A program made the position numbers and the translations under genes. A DNA stretch of 64,000 nucleotides from Ectobius pallidus (taxonomy: Eukaryota > Arthropoda > Insecta > Blattodea > Ectobiidae), in assembly GCA_964059195.1 (NCBI GenBank), contig CAXKWD010000003.1, forward strand, positions 200,036,174 to 200,100,173. The letters run 5' to 3'. Positions 1 to 11,351 of the stretch are shown here, piece by piece. The notes beneath the pieces are model-generated. The model was not told the DNA's origin. It worked only from the letters and a program-made list of their open reading frames with translations, and ran no database searches. How positions within the stretch are numbered: position 1 is the first letter of the stretch; the number at the start of each line of letters is the position of its first letter.

Positions 1-428
1 CTATCTCCCCTCTTTCAAACGAGCCATTGCTGCAGCCGCTGAACCTTTTATTGTCCGAGATAGAGCTGTTTGAAATTGATCTCCCGATTTCCGTCCCCGC
101 AAAGTGCGGCCTCCACGAACCCATCTCGCACAAACCTTATGGAACATCAATTTGTCACTCAAAATGGTCTGTATGGAACCTTTAGTAATGTCAGGAAGCT
201 GAGGTGGAGCAGGTTGTGCGCCAATTCCTTGCATCGCAGGGCACCGAGTTTTACCACAGTGGGTTCTTCAAACTGATCGCACGCTACGACAAATGTCTCA
301 ATGTCGCTGGCGACTATGTCGAAAAATAGTGCACGGTGTATAGGTCATGCTGCCGTGCTGTATTGCTTTTGGGTCAATAAAGTGTCCGTGTGACAAACTG
401 ACGAAACTTACTTTCGGAATACCCCTCG
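1..428 (+). pseudogene. mariner transposon remnant (3' half, rearranged)
   Basis: The plus-strand segment 195-329 encodes the C-terminal tail of a mariner transposase. It includes FYHSGFFKLIARYDKC and ends GDYVEK followed by TAG at 327-329, a standard mariner carboxy terminus. The 3' terminal repeat follows and ends CGGAATACCCCTCG at 428, with a TA target dinucleotide at 429-430. On the minus strand, about 113-192 reads ITKGSIQTILSDKLMFHKV and then CARWV, which is the conserved amino-terminal region of mariner transposases. The copy therefore carries two transposase pieces in opposite orientations and cannot be active. It is cut by the window start. Its insertion point lies inside the Helitron-like repeat that follows, because that repeat continues directly after the TA. 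Confidence 0.75.
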
Positions 429-430
429 TA

Positions 431-1450
431 TAATAGGTAGAGACTTGGAATCTTGACAGTACCTTCGTTTCATAATGTAAGTGCACACTAAGAAAGGAGT
501 TTGCAAAATTTGTATTATGTATGCTAAAAAATCAAATCTTTTCGATGGGACGAAATGCCTTATTACAAAAGAATTAATCAAATACAAATCACATTGCATT
601 TACAGTTCTCATGGCAACATTGTATTGTTGGCAGTGTTCACATGTAGCTTCGAAAGTGCATGATACGAGACTTGGACACATTGGAGAAGCTATCGATAGA
701 ATTCATTGGTGTAAGTAAATAATGAAAAATGAAATCCACAAAAATAATGCACAATGCGATGCAGTCACATAACTTTCTCTACCCTGGACATAGAGAATAC
801 AATTTTCTCACTTCACATTTTGATATAGAATAAGAGTTTATATTACAGGGACAGCATTTTGTGTTGTCTCAGCCTGAGTGTGCCAACGAGTATGCCATTT
901 CGGAAGCCGTTAAAAAATTCTATCCACTGATACGTTATTCGTAGCTGTATGCTTTGTATTTATAGTTGCAAAATACGTATGTTTATCATAGGCCTTAAGC
1001 ATGTAAAAGGAGACAAAATAGGATGGAACATTTTTAGTCCTATGCGCGCATTATACTATTATGTCCCAGGTTTTGGGGAGGAAAGTATGAAAGTGGTATT
1101 GAATTTCTTTTTTATTTCAGCCTTGAAACTGTTGTATAGTAAAAAAAAAAAGAGAAAAATAAAATATTCCAAAAAGACAACACAATTGTATGTTACCGGA
1201 ATTTCTATTTCTTTTTTCATCCCTTACCAAGCTTTGTATGTAGAAGCAGTAGGTGCAAAATTCTACATCCTCCGTGAGCCATAAAAAGCTATATCAGGCG
1301 TTTTCTGAGGGAATAGTTTGAGTGTGATAAGTTCTTCCTCATTCTAACTACTTAAGTTATAAGGACCTAGAATTTGAAAATCGAAAGTCCTTCATAAGTT
1401 AATTTCGAATTACAAAATACAAAACCCAGGTGACGCCGGGCCTTTTAATG
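431..1450 (+). mobile_element. Helitron-like repeat, copy 1 (non-autonomous)
   Basis: This is the reverse complement of the repeats at 24400, 40864 and 43747. Shared landmarks are the AGAGACTTGGAATCTTGACA block at about 431-460, TTCTGAGGGAATAGTTTGAG at about 1300, and the GC-rich GACGCCGGGCC block at about 1430. In better copies the GC-rich block is a short hairpin followed by CTAG and a host T, as at a Helitron 3' end. Here the CTAG has decayed. The 5' end is interrupted by the mariner remnant. No Rep/helicase coding is present. Confidence 0.6.
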
Positions 1451-1667
1451 CCAAAGTTCAAATGTTTTGAGGCGACCAAAAACCTTCCATAAGAAACACA
1501 CTAGCAATTGGAAAACAGTATTCAATTGTGAAATTAATTCAAGATGGCCTTGCTCGGTTGCTATCTTCATTTGTTTACGATTTTCAGAGATCTATCGACA
1601 GACGCTGAGAACGAATGCATATGCCTAAATGGGGAAGCATTGAATGATTTGTACGAAACGAATTATG

Positions 1668-2055
1668 TAGGTTTTTTGGGCTAGGGAACTCTAATCTGAA
1701 GTTTTTTTTTCTCCCGGGTGGCGAATTTGGTTCGTGAAATGTACATCGAAGCAAGGTTTTTAGTTTTTTTTTTAACTATCAATCGTTATAATAAAATTGT
1801 TTATGCACGATTTGGGCAAGGTTCATGAATCTATGGTTCATTTGAATCGTTTCATTTCGAATTTATATGCCCTTATGGGAACATAAGGTTCGTTCTGTTC
1901 ATTTAATTATTTGTATTATTAACGTTAAACAATATAATTAAGAATACAATTATGTAGTTCCTGCAATTTATGTAAAAAAGATACCAGTGTTAATAAGTAT
2001 AAAGTTTTAAATATTTTTCTGTTAAATAAATGATTTAAACAAAACATCTAGCAGC
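1668..2055 (+). mobile_element. Helitron-like repeat fragment (3' part)
   Basis: This segment is the reverse complement of 37888-38267. Matching blocks include TTTGGGCTAGGGAACTCTAA near 1675, CAAGGTTCATGAATCTA near 1820, and AAATAAATGATTTAAAC near 2025. In the 38-kb copy this segment leads to a CTAG|T terminus. Here it is cut off just before the SINE at 2063. Confidence 0.55.
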
Positions 2056-2062
2056 ATTTATC

Positions 2063-2470
2063 CACCGCGCCTCTCCCGCAGCGGGCACGGGTTCGGTTCC
2101 TGGTTGGGTTTTTCTGGGGTTTTTCCTCACCTGTGAGACAAATGTCGGGTAACTTTAGGCCCTTGTGGTCCCCTGATTACATCTGGCCGTCATTATTTTC
2201 ATCCCCATCTTCAGATTGTTCTGAGTGAGTGAGTGAGTGAGTGTGTGTGTGTATGTGTGTGTGTGTGAATGGTGTGTCTCGTCCTATGTGTTCGTGTTGC
2301 CTCGGAGGTGGCCCCGGCATTGGGCAGATCACTCATCCGGCGACGCCCTCCATGTTCTTGTCTGGTCAAAAATGTATGTATGTGATCCAAAGATAATCCC
2401 TCTCCCGACTGGTCGCATCTTGGGTCACTTAAAATCCTAAAAGGGAGAGGTAAAACTACGATAAAGAAAG
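2063..2470 (+). repeat. tRNA-derived SINE, family G (copy 1)
   Basis: A roughly 400-bp repeat with close copies at 45152-45552 (plus) and 53408-53815 (minus). The head has a B-box-like GGGTTCGGTTCC (GGGTTCGAATCC in the 45-kb copy). The body has TTTTTCCTCACCTGTGAGAC, GTGGCCCCGGCATTGGG and CCCTCTCCCGAC, and the tail reads AAAAGGGAGAGGTAAAACTA. A GT-rich microsatellite (about 2222-2270) lies within it. RNA polymerase III transcription from the tRNA-like head is inferred from the family type. Confidence 0.75.
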
Positions 2471-2479
2471 AAGAGGATA

Positions 2480-3082
2480 TCTTCCAGAATTTGTCGTTAG
2501 CTCACAGATAGATCTGATATTAAACTAAAGAATGACAGATAAGTATTATTTATATAATTCCCACTCGAGATTACCTATGATAATCTATTTCCTGATAATG
2601 CTTAGCAAGACAATTAAACGGAGCTGATAATGTAGGGAGGTTAATATATAAAATGTATTAAATAAATATTTGCAAGAATCTCTTTTATACGCACCAGCTA
2701 TTGTTTGAATGGGTTTTTTTTTATGTTAAAACCCTTTATGTTTTTCTCTCAATAGAATTTTCCCAAAAGAGTATTGCATATTACATTATTAAAAATTAAT
2801 TTATTATTATTTTGTTATATTAATTCCACAACAATTTATTACAGGTCTTATTTCATAAAACTCAGAGCTCAATTTCGCTGAGTGGGAGAGGAGTGTGTGT
2901 TAATAGAATAGAGGAACAATTATAAAATGAAGCGATGCCTACTTTAAATTTGTTTATATCATAATTTGATTGGGTTCAGAGAATGTTTTTAATAATATAA
3001 TGATAGTAACCAATTATGTTATTGTGATGTTATTAAAGGTTATTCCTTCCAGCACTGAGGTATTTTTTTCTTTCTGTTTCAG
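2480..3082. other. AT-rich DNA without recognisable gene
   Basis: Long A/T runs and TTA-type simple sequence, with no sustained reading frame and no second copy elsewhere in the window. A strong pyrimidine tract followed by AG closes it at 3064-3082 (see the candidate microexon). Confidence 0.5.
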
Positions 3083-3113
3083 GTATGTCACATGAAGAAT
3101 TTTCAGCAGCCAG
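3083..3113 (+). other. candidate 31-nt microexon of an unknown host gene
   Basis: A near-consensus 3' splice site (T-rich tract ending TTTCTGTTTCAG at 3082) is followed 31 nt later by CAG|GTAAAT. The frame with two leading bases reads MSHEEFSAA and ends in a split codon. Such paired signals can arise by chance in T-rich DNA, and no neighbouring exon was recognised. RNA evidence would decide. Confidence 0.2.
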
Positions 3114-3212
3114 GTAAATTAAGTTTGCACTGAGTTACTTGACTGTAACACTAGGGATTGCTTCCATATTTATTTCCTGGACGCTAGGACCTGAACCAAA
3201 CACGCGCAGATA

Positions 3213-4078
3213 CAGCGTGTTCCGTTTCTCAACGCTGTGAAAGCGCTGGCAGCATTTTTGATCCAAAGCTAAGTAATGACGTCATCGGTGCCACCAGTTT
3301 CCACAGCGCTTTGGCATCGGTTCCACCGGCCCGTGGATATGGTGCGAGAATCCACCAATGAATCTGATTGGCTCACGTAAAACTGCGGGGGAATTAGCAG
3401 ACGATGGGCTTCACTCAATCCTGCCCGGTGTCCATGCTGTCACTTGACTTGACATATATATATAAAATAAAATTATTATTATTATTGTATGTATAGCTTA
3501 ATGATAGATGCATAGGAACAATAAAACTCCAAAATGTTTAGGAAGAAAGGTAACGAGTATAGGCATAAAAACAATATTAGAAGTAGGTTAACTTATGTAT
3601 ATTCTCTTCAGATTATAAGAACTCGCTGTCTATAACTGGATGGTATGTTTAAAATTACTGACCAGCAATTATATTATCCTACCTGATTTAATTTGATATG
3701 GTATTTGCTATTTAAGAAACCCTAGCTGCAAAAACTTATTATATTAAAAATTGTGACACTTGTCAGTTGTGTTTGGGTTTTATATGGAGACATTCTTCCG
3801 AAAGTTTTAGGTTAGACGTGATTAGTACGGCAAAGGGGGGATATTTTCAGTTATTACTAAATGGGAAGACTTTTAGCTATGTCAATAATAATGTAAATTC
3901 TATTTGTTTGAAACCATAATACACCAATGCTTCCTGTAAGAAAATATTAGAATCACTTGTAATTTAGTCGCCATTGATGGCAGCATAAATCCAGCAGTTT
4001 TGTTCCAATTCCGCTGCAGCGTGACGTCATCGTTTGCCACCGGTCCGGTGTAAAAGCGTTGAGAAACGGAACACGCTG
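3213..4078. mobile_element. TIR DNA element, non-autonomous, 866 bp
   Basis: Perfect terminal inverted repeats of at least 20 bp (CAGCGTGTTCCGTTTCTCAA at the left, its complement ending ACACGCTG at the right) are flanked by ATA at 3210-3212 and 4079-4081. Subterminal blocks containing TGACGTCATCG also pair in inverse orientation. No transposase reading frame is present. The 3-bp flank suggests PIF/Harbinger or a related superfamily, but this is not certain. Confidence 0.7.
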
Positions 4079-4081
4079 ATA

Positions 4082-5673
4082 GCTTATCGTCCACCGGTAG
4101 CAATGGAGTAGGGGCAGAAGAGAATGCATATACTGTACTATTCATTCCAAACATAATAGCCCATAAGACATCGTAAATACTTCAGACGTAAATTACGGAT
4201 GTCCATTTCGCAATTAATATCTTCCGGTTATTCACTGTTTTCCTCCACCTGAAATATAAATCTTTCAACACTTGCCTTAAATCCCATTTACCTCCAGAAA
4301 AATTAATTTTGTTCTTTAAGACTGGTAATAGTCCATAGCCCATTTACCTCCAGAAAAATTAGGACAGGTAATAGTGTTTGTAAAGTTGGCCTTTCCACAT
4401 TCGTTTTGTGAAATTCATTCTCCGTTCTTCTGATCACACACTGAAGAAAATCATCTAAGACTGTTTTCACTTTTTTCTTGTTCGTTTTTTGTGTGGAGTA
4501 CTAAATCTCGTACCATCTTGAACACATTTCTCACCTTCTTTTACAATTCTCTGAATGCTGCTGAATTAAATTCCTGCAGGATCCAAAACACTCTGCTGAA
4601 TTGCATATTTAGGGTTATCTTGGTGCACCTGTTTGAAATACCTATATACATTCCACACTGTTTCCCTGCTCTGACTGTGAATCACTTTACTACCACCAAC
4701 CTTTTACTTTCTCGCATATACGTAGTATAGAGAAAGTATTGTGATCGTGACAAAAATTCGAAGTTGAGATATCACCGGGAGAGCACGTTTCATGAAGCCT
4801 AGAAACCGAAAAAAATATTTTTGGAATGACGTCTGTCCGTCTGTCCATCTTCCGTGGACAAGCACAGCGGGTAAACGGTTCATTGTATTTACTTCATTTT
4901 TTGAATTAAGGACTTTTTCGAAATTTTGTCGAACCGCCCAGAAATTTAGTTTTACAACTGAAATATTAAGGGGACTTTTCATGAAAACTTTTTTTAAAAA
5001 ATTGCTTTTTGAAAAAATAGCTCTAACGATTTTAATAAAAATTTAAAATTGTAAAGTCTTATCTGTGACTAATAAAATGGCTATATCCGTATTTCCGCAA
5101 AAATGACTTAAGGGGCACTTTACTCGTACCCATTTTCAATTTTTCTAGATTATATCCATTACAGTAGGCGATACATGGAAACCTATCACAGTAAAGTTGT
5201 AGAAAAATTTAAAATGAACATTTTTTGTTTAACACATTTCCTTGTACATTTAATAGACATCAAGATAAAAACAAAATAAGGACAGCTTAAATGCGAATTT
5301 CAGAACATAAATGTCAATTAAAATATGAATGACATTTTGTTGCCCCTAGTAACAAGAAAACTATAGGCCTAATGTAATCAGTTTAGCTCAGTCGCAATGA
5401 ACACACTAAAACCAATTACAGCGAGGTGGTAGGCCTAGGCCTATAGACTAACAAGGAAGAGGTCCTGAGTTCAAATCAAACCTCGTGGCCGTCCAAATTG
5501 ACTTGGGTTTTTCATGGTTCCGTCGTTCTCAAAGGCAAACGCTGGGTTTGTAGGACTTGCTTATTTTCCATAACTCATCGCCGCTATGTCACTGGATATT
5601 ATAATCGCTTAAACTGAATATCACATAAGAAGACATCACTAAACAATAGAAACATGACGCGAATGAGTTGTTA
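4082..5673. other. repeat-derived intergenic DNA
   Basis: No gene is seen. From 4727 there is a degenerate repeat (AGAAAGTATTGTGATCG, then TCTGTCCGTCTGTCCATC near 4830). Sequence around 5090-5190 recurs inverted at about 21130-21230. At 5440-5560 a B-box-like GAGTTCAAATC in a short tRNA-like context may be a decayed SINE. Palindromic TAGGCCTA motifs occur at about 5370 and 5430. Confidence 0.45.
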
Positions 5674-5681
5674 ATATAGAC

Positions 5682-6236
5682 CAGCGTTTCTCAACCTATG
5701 GTCCCGCGGACCACTGGTGGTTCGCGAACACGGTGCAGATGGTCCGCAGACATAATTGATTTAAAAATATCATAAAGCAAGTGGGAAGTAAAGAAGTAGA
5801 AATTTTTCACATAAAATGGACACTAGATGTCCATTTTAAAGGTTTAAAATCTTCGAAAATACAGGTCATATCGACTAAATTTGACTAATATTGAGCCAAA
5901 AAAACAGGAACTCTGCAAGAGGCGTCAAGCTCAACCGTCTCATTAAAAGTGAGTAATAACATAATTCCTAATTATATTATCAAATTGGTAATATATATTA
6001 AAGTCTGTTCAAAATATAATTTTACTGTCAATAGTTTCATTCCAATTCAATAACTGTGTTTATGTCGGATTAAAAAAATGTATTTCGTTATAACGACCTA
6101 TAATTTAATACCCGAAATATTAAGAATATAGGCCTACATATAGCCTACTTTTAAAAATTGGATGTAAAATTTGGGGTCCGTAAAGTTTTTTACTCATTTT
6201 AGAGGTCCTCGGGTTCAAAAAGGTTAAGAAACGCTG
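5682..6236. mobile_element. hAT-type MITE, CAGCGTTTCTCAACC termini
   Basis: A 555-bp element that begins CAGCGTTTCTCAACC and ends GGTTAAGAAACGCTG. It is flanked by 8-bp target duplications ATATAGAC (5674-5681) and ATATAAAC (6237-6244), with one mismatch. Eight-bp duplications and CAG...CTG ends with imperfect short TIRs are typical of hAT elements. No transposase frame is present. Confidence 0.85.
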
Positions 6237-6341
6237 ATATAAACTAATGTTTCACGCAAACATACTAAACACGTGGTATGACCTACATGCAGTTAAAGCG
6301 TGCAATATAACCTATGTAGTAGTAGTAGTAGTAGTAGTAGT

Positions 6342-6800
6342 GGCGAAATTCAAATATAAGTCGCCCCTTAAGTTTCCCCATTCGATATTCACATTTGCAC
6401 AGACTGTGTGATTTATTTTGTTTCTGAGCGAAGCAGAGTGACCAACTGCCCTTGTATACTGTTGCATATAGCTAAATAATGCATAACACTAACCACATAG
6501 TTAAGTGCGCGAAGCGGAGGCGGGAGCCGTAGCGAAGCGCCCTTGGATTTTCGAATAATGTACGATACACTGTTTGTAGGTTTCGAAAATGTGGCATATT
6601 ATATCTCTCGCAAGGTTTGTCAGCCTGCCACCTCTCGTCTAGCGGTAAGACGTCACAACTCCAACGTCCAATCACGAGTTTCTTCATAATACTAGGACAG
6701 AAGAATTCGTTAGATCGTGGTATAAAATAAACTGCATCGGTGAAGATAGGTTGGGTGGGACCGATTTATCCCTAGGTGCGACTTATATTTGAATTTTCCC
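6342..6800. mobile_element. TIR element inserted in a (GTA)n microsatellite
   Basis: The left end GGCGAAATTCAAATATAAGT and the right end, whose complement reads GGGAAAATTCAAATATAAGT, form about 22-bp inverted repeats. Both flanks are (GTA)n tracts (6316-6341 and 6801-6815), consistent with an 8-bp duplication GTAGTAGT, although the triplet repeat makes the exact duplication ambiguous. No open frame of note. Superfamily unassigned. Confidence 0.65.
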
Positions 6801-6815
6801 GTAGTAGTAGTAGTA

Positions 6816-7195
6816 CTAATAATATGCAGTTTTACTGTCATTGATTATTATTATTATTGTTATTATTATTGTTATTATTCTTATTATTATTTCACGGTAA
6901 AAGCATTGAACATAAAGATCGACCCTGATGCTTTCCGTTCTAGATACTTCTTAGTTTTATGAAAATGTAATAAGTAGGCCTAAAATTTAATTGTCTCTTT
7001 AATGTAATTTTTTCTGTGCTAGTTTTTAACACGTATATGCGAGAAAGTTTGTGCAACGTATTTATGCACCATTTATTTGCTAGAATAACACATTCGCCTT
7101 CCATTGCTATTATGAACGTAACACACTTCACTATTGAATGATGTGAGGCTAACCAAAAGACCACACCGGCGGTCCATATACTACAATTACATACC
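6816..7195. other. simple sequence and AT-rich DNA
   Basis: TTA/TTG triplet-rich stretch at about 6845-6890, then AT-rich DNA downstream of the decayed transposase. No gene seen. Confidence 0.4.
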
Positions 7196-8558
7196 CTAAT
7201 TTTCTCCTTTTTCTTCTCTTGCATCCTCACTATCACTATCACTGCCGACATGTATGATGAAAGGGTCCTCGTTACACGTGGCTCGGTACATGTAATGTTC
7301 TTCTATCTTTTTCACATGCTCAACACATTTCAACCACAAATTTCGATCTATTATGTCTACACAGTCACGAATTGCAGAACACACACTTCCACTCAATGAT
7401 GGGGTGATATTTCGTTTACGTAATTGCTTTTTCAAAACTTGCCCAGATCAGCTCGATTGGGTTCAAGCAGCATTGGTATGGCGGTAAACGCAAAACTTCA
7501 TGGCCGTTCTCTTTTGCAATGTTATCAAGAATCTATTCTAATGTTATATTAGCTTCTCGTATATGTTGTAACAAAATTTATTTTATGGGTACTTGCAAAT
7601 TATTATCATGCATGAACTTAATTATTTCGTCTTTTTTACTGGCCATGTTGGGTACTTTATTCTTTCTTCATGAATGGTAACTAGCATTATCAATAACAAT
7701 TACGCATCGTTCGTTAGGGGGCAGATTTTTAATTAGTGTATTCTGAAACCAATTTTCAAATATTTCTCCATTCATTTCGTCGTGAGGGTCAGCTTTAGAA
7801 TCTTTAATGTGCTTCGAAGAAAGATACAGAGTATTAGGGACCCAGCCTTGGTCACTTCCTGCATGAAGAATCATAAGTCTTTTACCTCGAGAAGCAGGCG
7901 CTTTCAGAGTGCAGGAGTAACATCCATCATCCCAACCCTTCTTAACTACATCGTGAGTAACGAACCAAGTTTCGTCCAAAAATAGGCATCTGTATCCAGC
8001 TGCTCTCAATTGAGTTAGCCTATTTAATTAACGATACCTCCACGTTACTATTCTCGCCGATTCCATTATAGTACGTCTTGAACTTGAACCCTAGGATTTT
8101 TAAAAGTTCCCTAAGATGCGTTTCTTTGTAAGGAAACTGACATATCTGTTGAAGTCTAACTAGAAGTTCCTGAACTGTTGGTGACTGTCCCTTTTCATAA
8201 AGATTGTAAATCTCTCCACGAACCAAACCACAGGTGAAATCGTCTATTTTTTCGAATCGTTTTCTTTTTTGTGTCCTCTATTAACTATTTTGCTAACAGT
8301 TTGCCTACTTAATTTTACTGCCTTTGCTTTTTCGGCAACATATCCTTTCCCTAAATTGTTTTCCTTCATATAATCATAAACATTACAATTTAGCTGTTGG
8401 CACTGTTTATTAAGAGTTGGACAACTTGAACTAGAGTTGTCATTTTTATTAACAACATGAGGTTCCTCTTGTATCACAAGTTCCCTTTCCTGAGCCTGAT
8501 CTTTAATGACAGCAGGACGATCTGAATCACTAGATAAAACTTTCCCTGGCCTTCACAT
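7196..8558 (-). pseudogene. Tc1/mariner-superfamily (DD78E-type) transposase, decayed
   Basis: Read on the minus strand from about 8558. The N-terminal region carries a helix-turn-helix-like KGYVAEKAKAVKLSRQTVSK (near 8340). Next come LVRLQQICQFPYKETHLREL (near 8150), the first catalytic block LFLDETWFVTHDV (near 7980), a GWVPNTLYLSSKHI block, the second block VIVIDNASYHS (Asp codon 7689-7691) and the third block LPPYQCCLNPIELIW (Glu codon 7452-7454). The second Asp and the Glu are in frame with 78 residues between them, far more than the 34-41 of ordinary mariner/Tc1 enzymes. Stop codons interrupt the frame after the second block (7668-7670), twice more before the Glu, and again after it. 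A stop also follows the first possible Met. The protein is dead, but the order of domains is complete. Confidence 0.8.
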
Positions 8559-8559
8559 T

Positions 8560-11310
8560 TTAAAATACACGTTAATGCACTAAACTGTATAAGAGATAAA
8601 TAAATTAATGATTACTATATAAGAAGTAAATAAATAATTAATGAACACTACATTTTACACAATGAACCGTTTTCGAACAGTATGTCTCAACAACTGAGAA
8701 TATTAGCGTGGCAATGGCATTGAGCAATGAGAGAATTGGTAACACGGATTCAGTCAGCGGTTTCTTTTGAGAAAACCTTTTACAGTAACAACAAGCATTG
8801 TAATATAAGAACAAAACGAGCCGCCCGTCAACGGTTTGAGCGAGGCGATAATACCACGGTTCGCTTCAGTCGTGAGCTATAAGTTCCTCCTTCAGTTCTC
8901 AGGGTGCTTTTTGGGTCTGGGCTCTTTATAGTTATGTTAATTATAATAAAAGTTAAATTGCAAAGAACACTGTTTATTGATAGCTGTTGCGCACAAAATA
9001 ATTACAGTTAATTTTGATTCTTATTACTATGGGGATACGCTGCTCGAAATTCAGATTTTTGTAGAGCTGTTTCGTATTTACGTATTTCATTCACGTAATT
9101 TTAGATAATAATAATTACGTAGTTTATATGTAATAATTATTCACTGATTAAACTCGTAGCTTTCGTGAATAATACTCACTGCCTTTGTAGCGGTAGTGGC
9201 TATGATAAAGCCCCACCTGATACACACTACTTTACACCGGCTTTGTAATTAAATAATACTTCGTACTGGCGCAAATCGCCAGGACGACCAAAATCGGTGG
9301 TTTTAGGTTTTCATGTTGTAAACTTTTTTCTATTGGATTTTAATTCTATTGGATTGAAGTATGTATAACAAATTTTATATACAGGAAGGAAGGCTTGTAC
9401 AAAAAGGTGGGTATTGACTTTCTGGCCACAAAGAACTATAAAAATGCTATGTTAAGAAATATTTTGTGACAGACAATACATATCTGTAGATTATAGCCAT
9501 GTTTTGTAAATTAAGCATCAATTGTAACTCACTTTCTATTCATAAGGTGTAGCCAAGTCTTTGTTTTGGTCACCTTTTTTAAAATGCCAACTTTCTGTAA
9601 GAGAAATTACTTAGAATGACTCCTACATAACAAAAGGAATGGAAAAGAAAGATAGAAATCCTGATAACTAAAGGAACGTTACCAAAGTTGCATTTTCTGA
9701 TACTCCAAAACTTGTAGAATCCATATAAGCTTTTAAGCATCTTTTTCTTGTAGGAATATTGTACGTATTGGGAACGTTTCTTGGAATTCCACACCAGATT
9801 TTAAAAATGGCATTATGAAGTCCTGAATCGTCTGCTTAGTTGCTGGTAGGAGCAATGCCATCCAGAAAAAGGGCTGTAAACACAATAAATTTATTATTGC
9901 TAAGTGTTCAGATTTCTTTTCATCACTACATGTTAAACACCAATGTTTTGCCTTCCTTTGGCAAACAACCCCGTCTGCTTGTTCTCTACTGTAGACATGG
10001 AGTTTCAAATCAATATCTGTATAGGCTCACTATATGTTGAAAAGGTCTGCTTAATGTTGAAGATATGGAAGGTGGAGTAAGACTTCAAGTTGATGAGACT
10101 GTTAATGCTGTGCTTTTTTTTTATTAGTGATGTGATGTGTACGCTGTATTCAACCCTATTCGGTGCCCATGATATATATAGTCTTCTTCAGTGTAGTCCC
10201 CACCCAGAGATCTGAATGAGGGATTATTTTATCTCGGGAGAAATTTGCACTGACAGAATCACTAAATAGTGATGAGAGGTTGTTAACCTTACACCAAACC
10301 CCCAAGCTGGATGACTACCTCTGTCGTCTGTCCGCGACTGCTTATTCAATATATTCACAGCTACCCTCCATATCTGGAGGCTGTATCCTCAATCCGCAAC
10401 CTGAGGACGCGCCAAGTTGTGGTGACAGAGACCCACTCCTTATATACATTTTATATGCATATGTGTGTACATATACACATAAGTTTACTATATACGAAGC
10501 ATGGAAGCATAAGTAAAGGAGTATAAATTATGCTGAATTTGAGAAAGAAAAACACAAAAATTGTAACTTATTCGCACATAGCAAATTGAAGTATTTATTG
10601 GGCATACACACACCAGGTGTCTACCAAACCCCTGTGAATGCATAGATTTCTTACATTGGGAAAATGGGCCGCAACATAGAGGAAATATCTAATGAATACC
10701 ACAGATTAATCAGGCTGCAGTGGTCCAGCACCGTGACGACACAGGTCACAAATCAAAAATCGGGAAGAAGCAAATAATTACGCTACATGGAACGTATTGT
10801 AGCAGAGGCTTGGAAATTCAGATTCAAACTGAAGCTCCAGTGTACAACTTTGCCAGGACTGGCAGGCATTTTAATTAGGGCAGTACCCATCAAGCATTTT
10901 TATTATTGAGATCTCTCTGCATATCTTTCCCACAACCCGCCATTCCACTCTACCTAGACATCCTTCGTTCATAATGCAGACCTTTTTCCATTTAGTTCAC
11001 TTCTACCAGATGATGTGAATTTTTATCCGTGAACACGTAGTCATCCATTGAAACTTTAGTGTAAGTTACATGCTTCCATGTTTAGTGTTTAGGTAAACTT
11101 AGCAAACGGTCGTGTTTACATAAACCCTTTGGGCTAAACATGTTTGTAAGATAGCTTTATGACTTGGGAAGATTTATATCTGCTGGATCATTTCCAACTT
11201 TTTAGTTTTCACAAATAATGAGTTAAGAATTCACCAACTTGTTTGCCTACCTTCTTAGTGCTAACTTTTGAGTATCAGATAAAAAGAAAAGTCTTTACTT
11301 AGCTTATAAT
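8560..11310. other. intergenic DNA with scattered repeat traces
   Basis: No gene can be supported. About 8788-8855 repeats at 11352-11416 (shared GAGCCGCCCGTCAACG and TTTGAGCG), so it is a detached piece of the Tc1-like element there. A minus-strand open frame at 9733-10008 is not recognised. About 10130-10450 is GC-richer (ends near CAACCTGAGGACGCGCCAAG) and may be an interspersed repeat, but has no second copy in this window. The remainder is AT-rich. Confidence 0.4.
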
Positions 11311-11351
11311 TTTGTTGAGGAGTTGCAATTTAGTTAAAATTACAACTTACA

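Noticed and set aside
9733..10008. 91-codon minus-strand open frame with HWCLTCSDEKK
   Set aside because: No domain could be recognised, the overlapping plus strand is also open, and there is no supporting context. Left as unannotated sequence.
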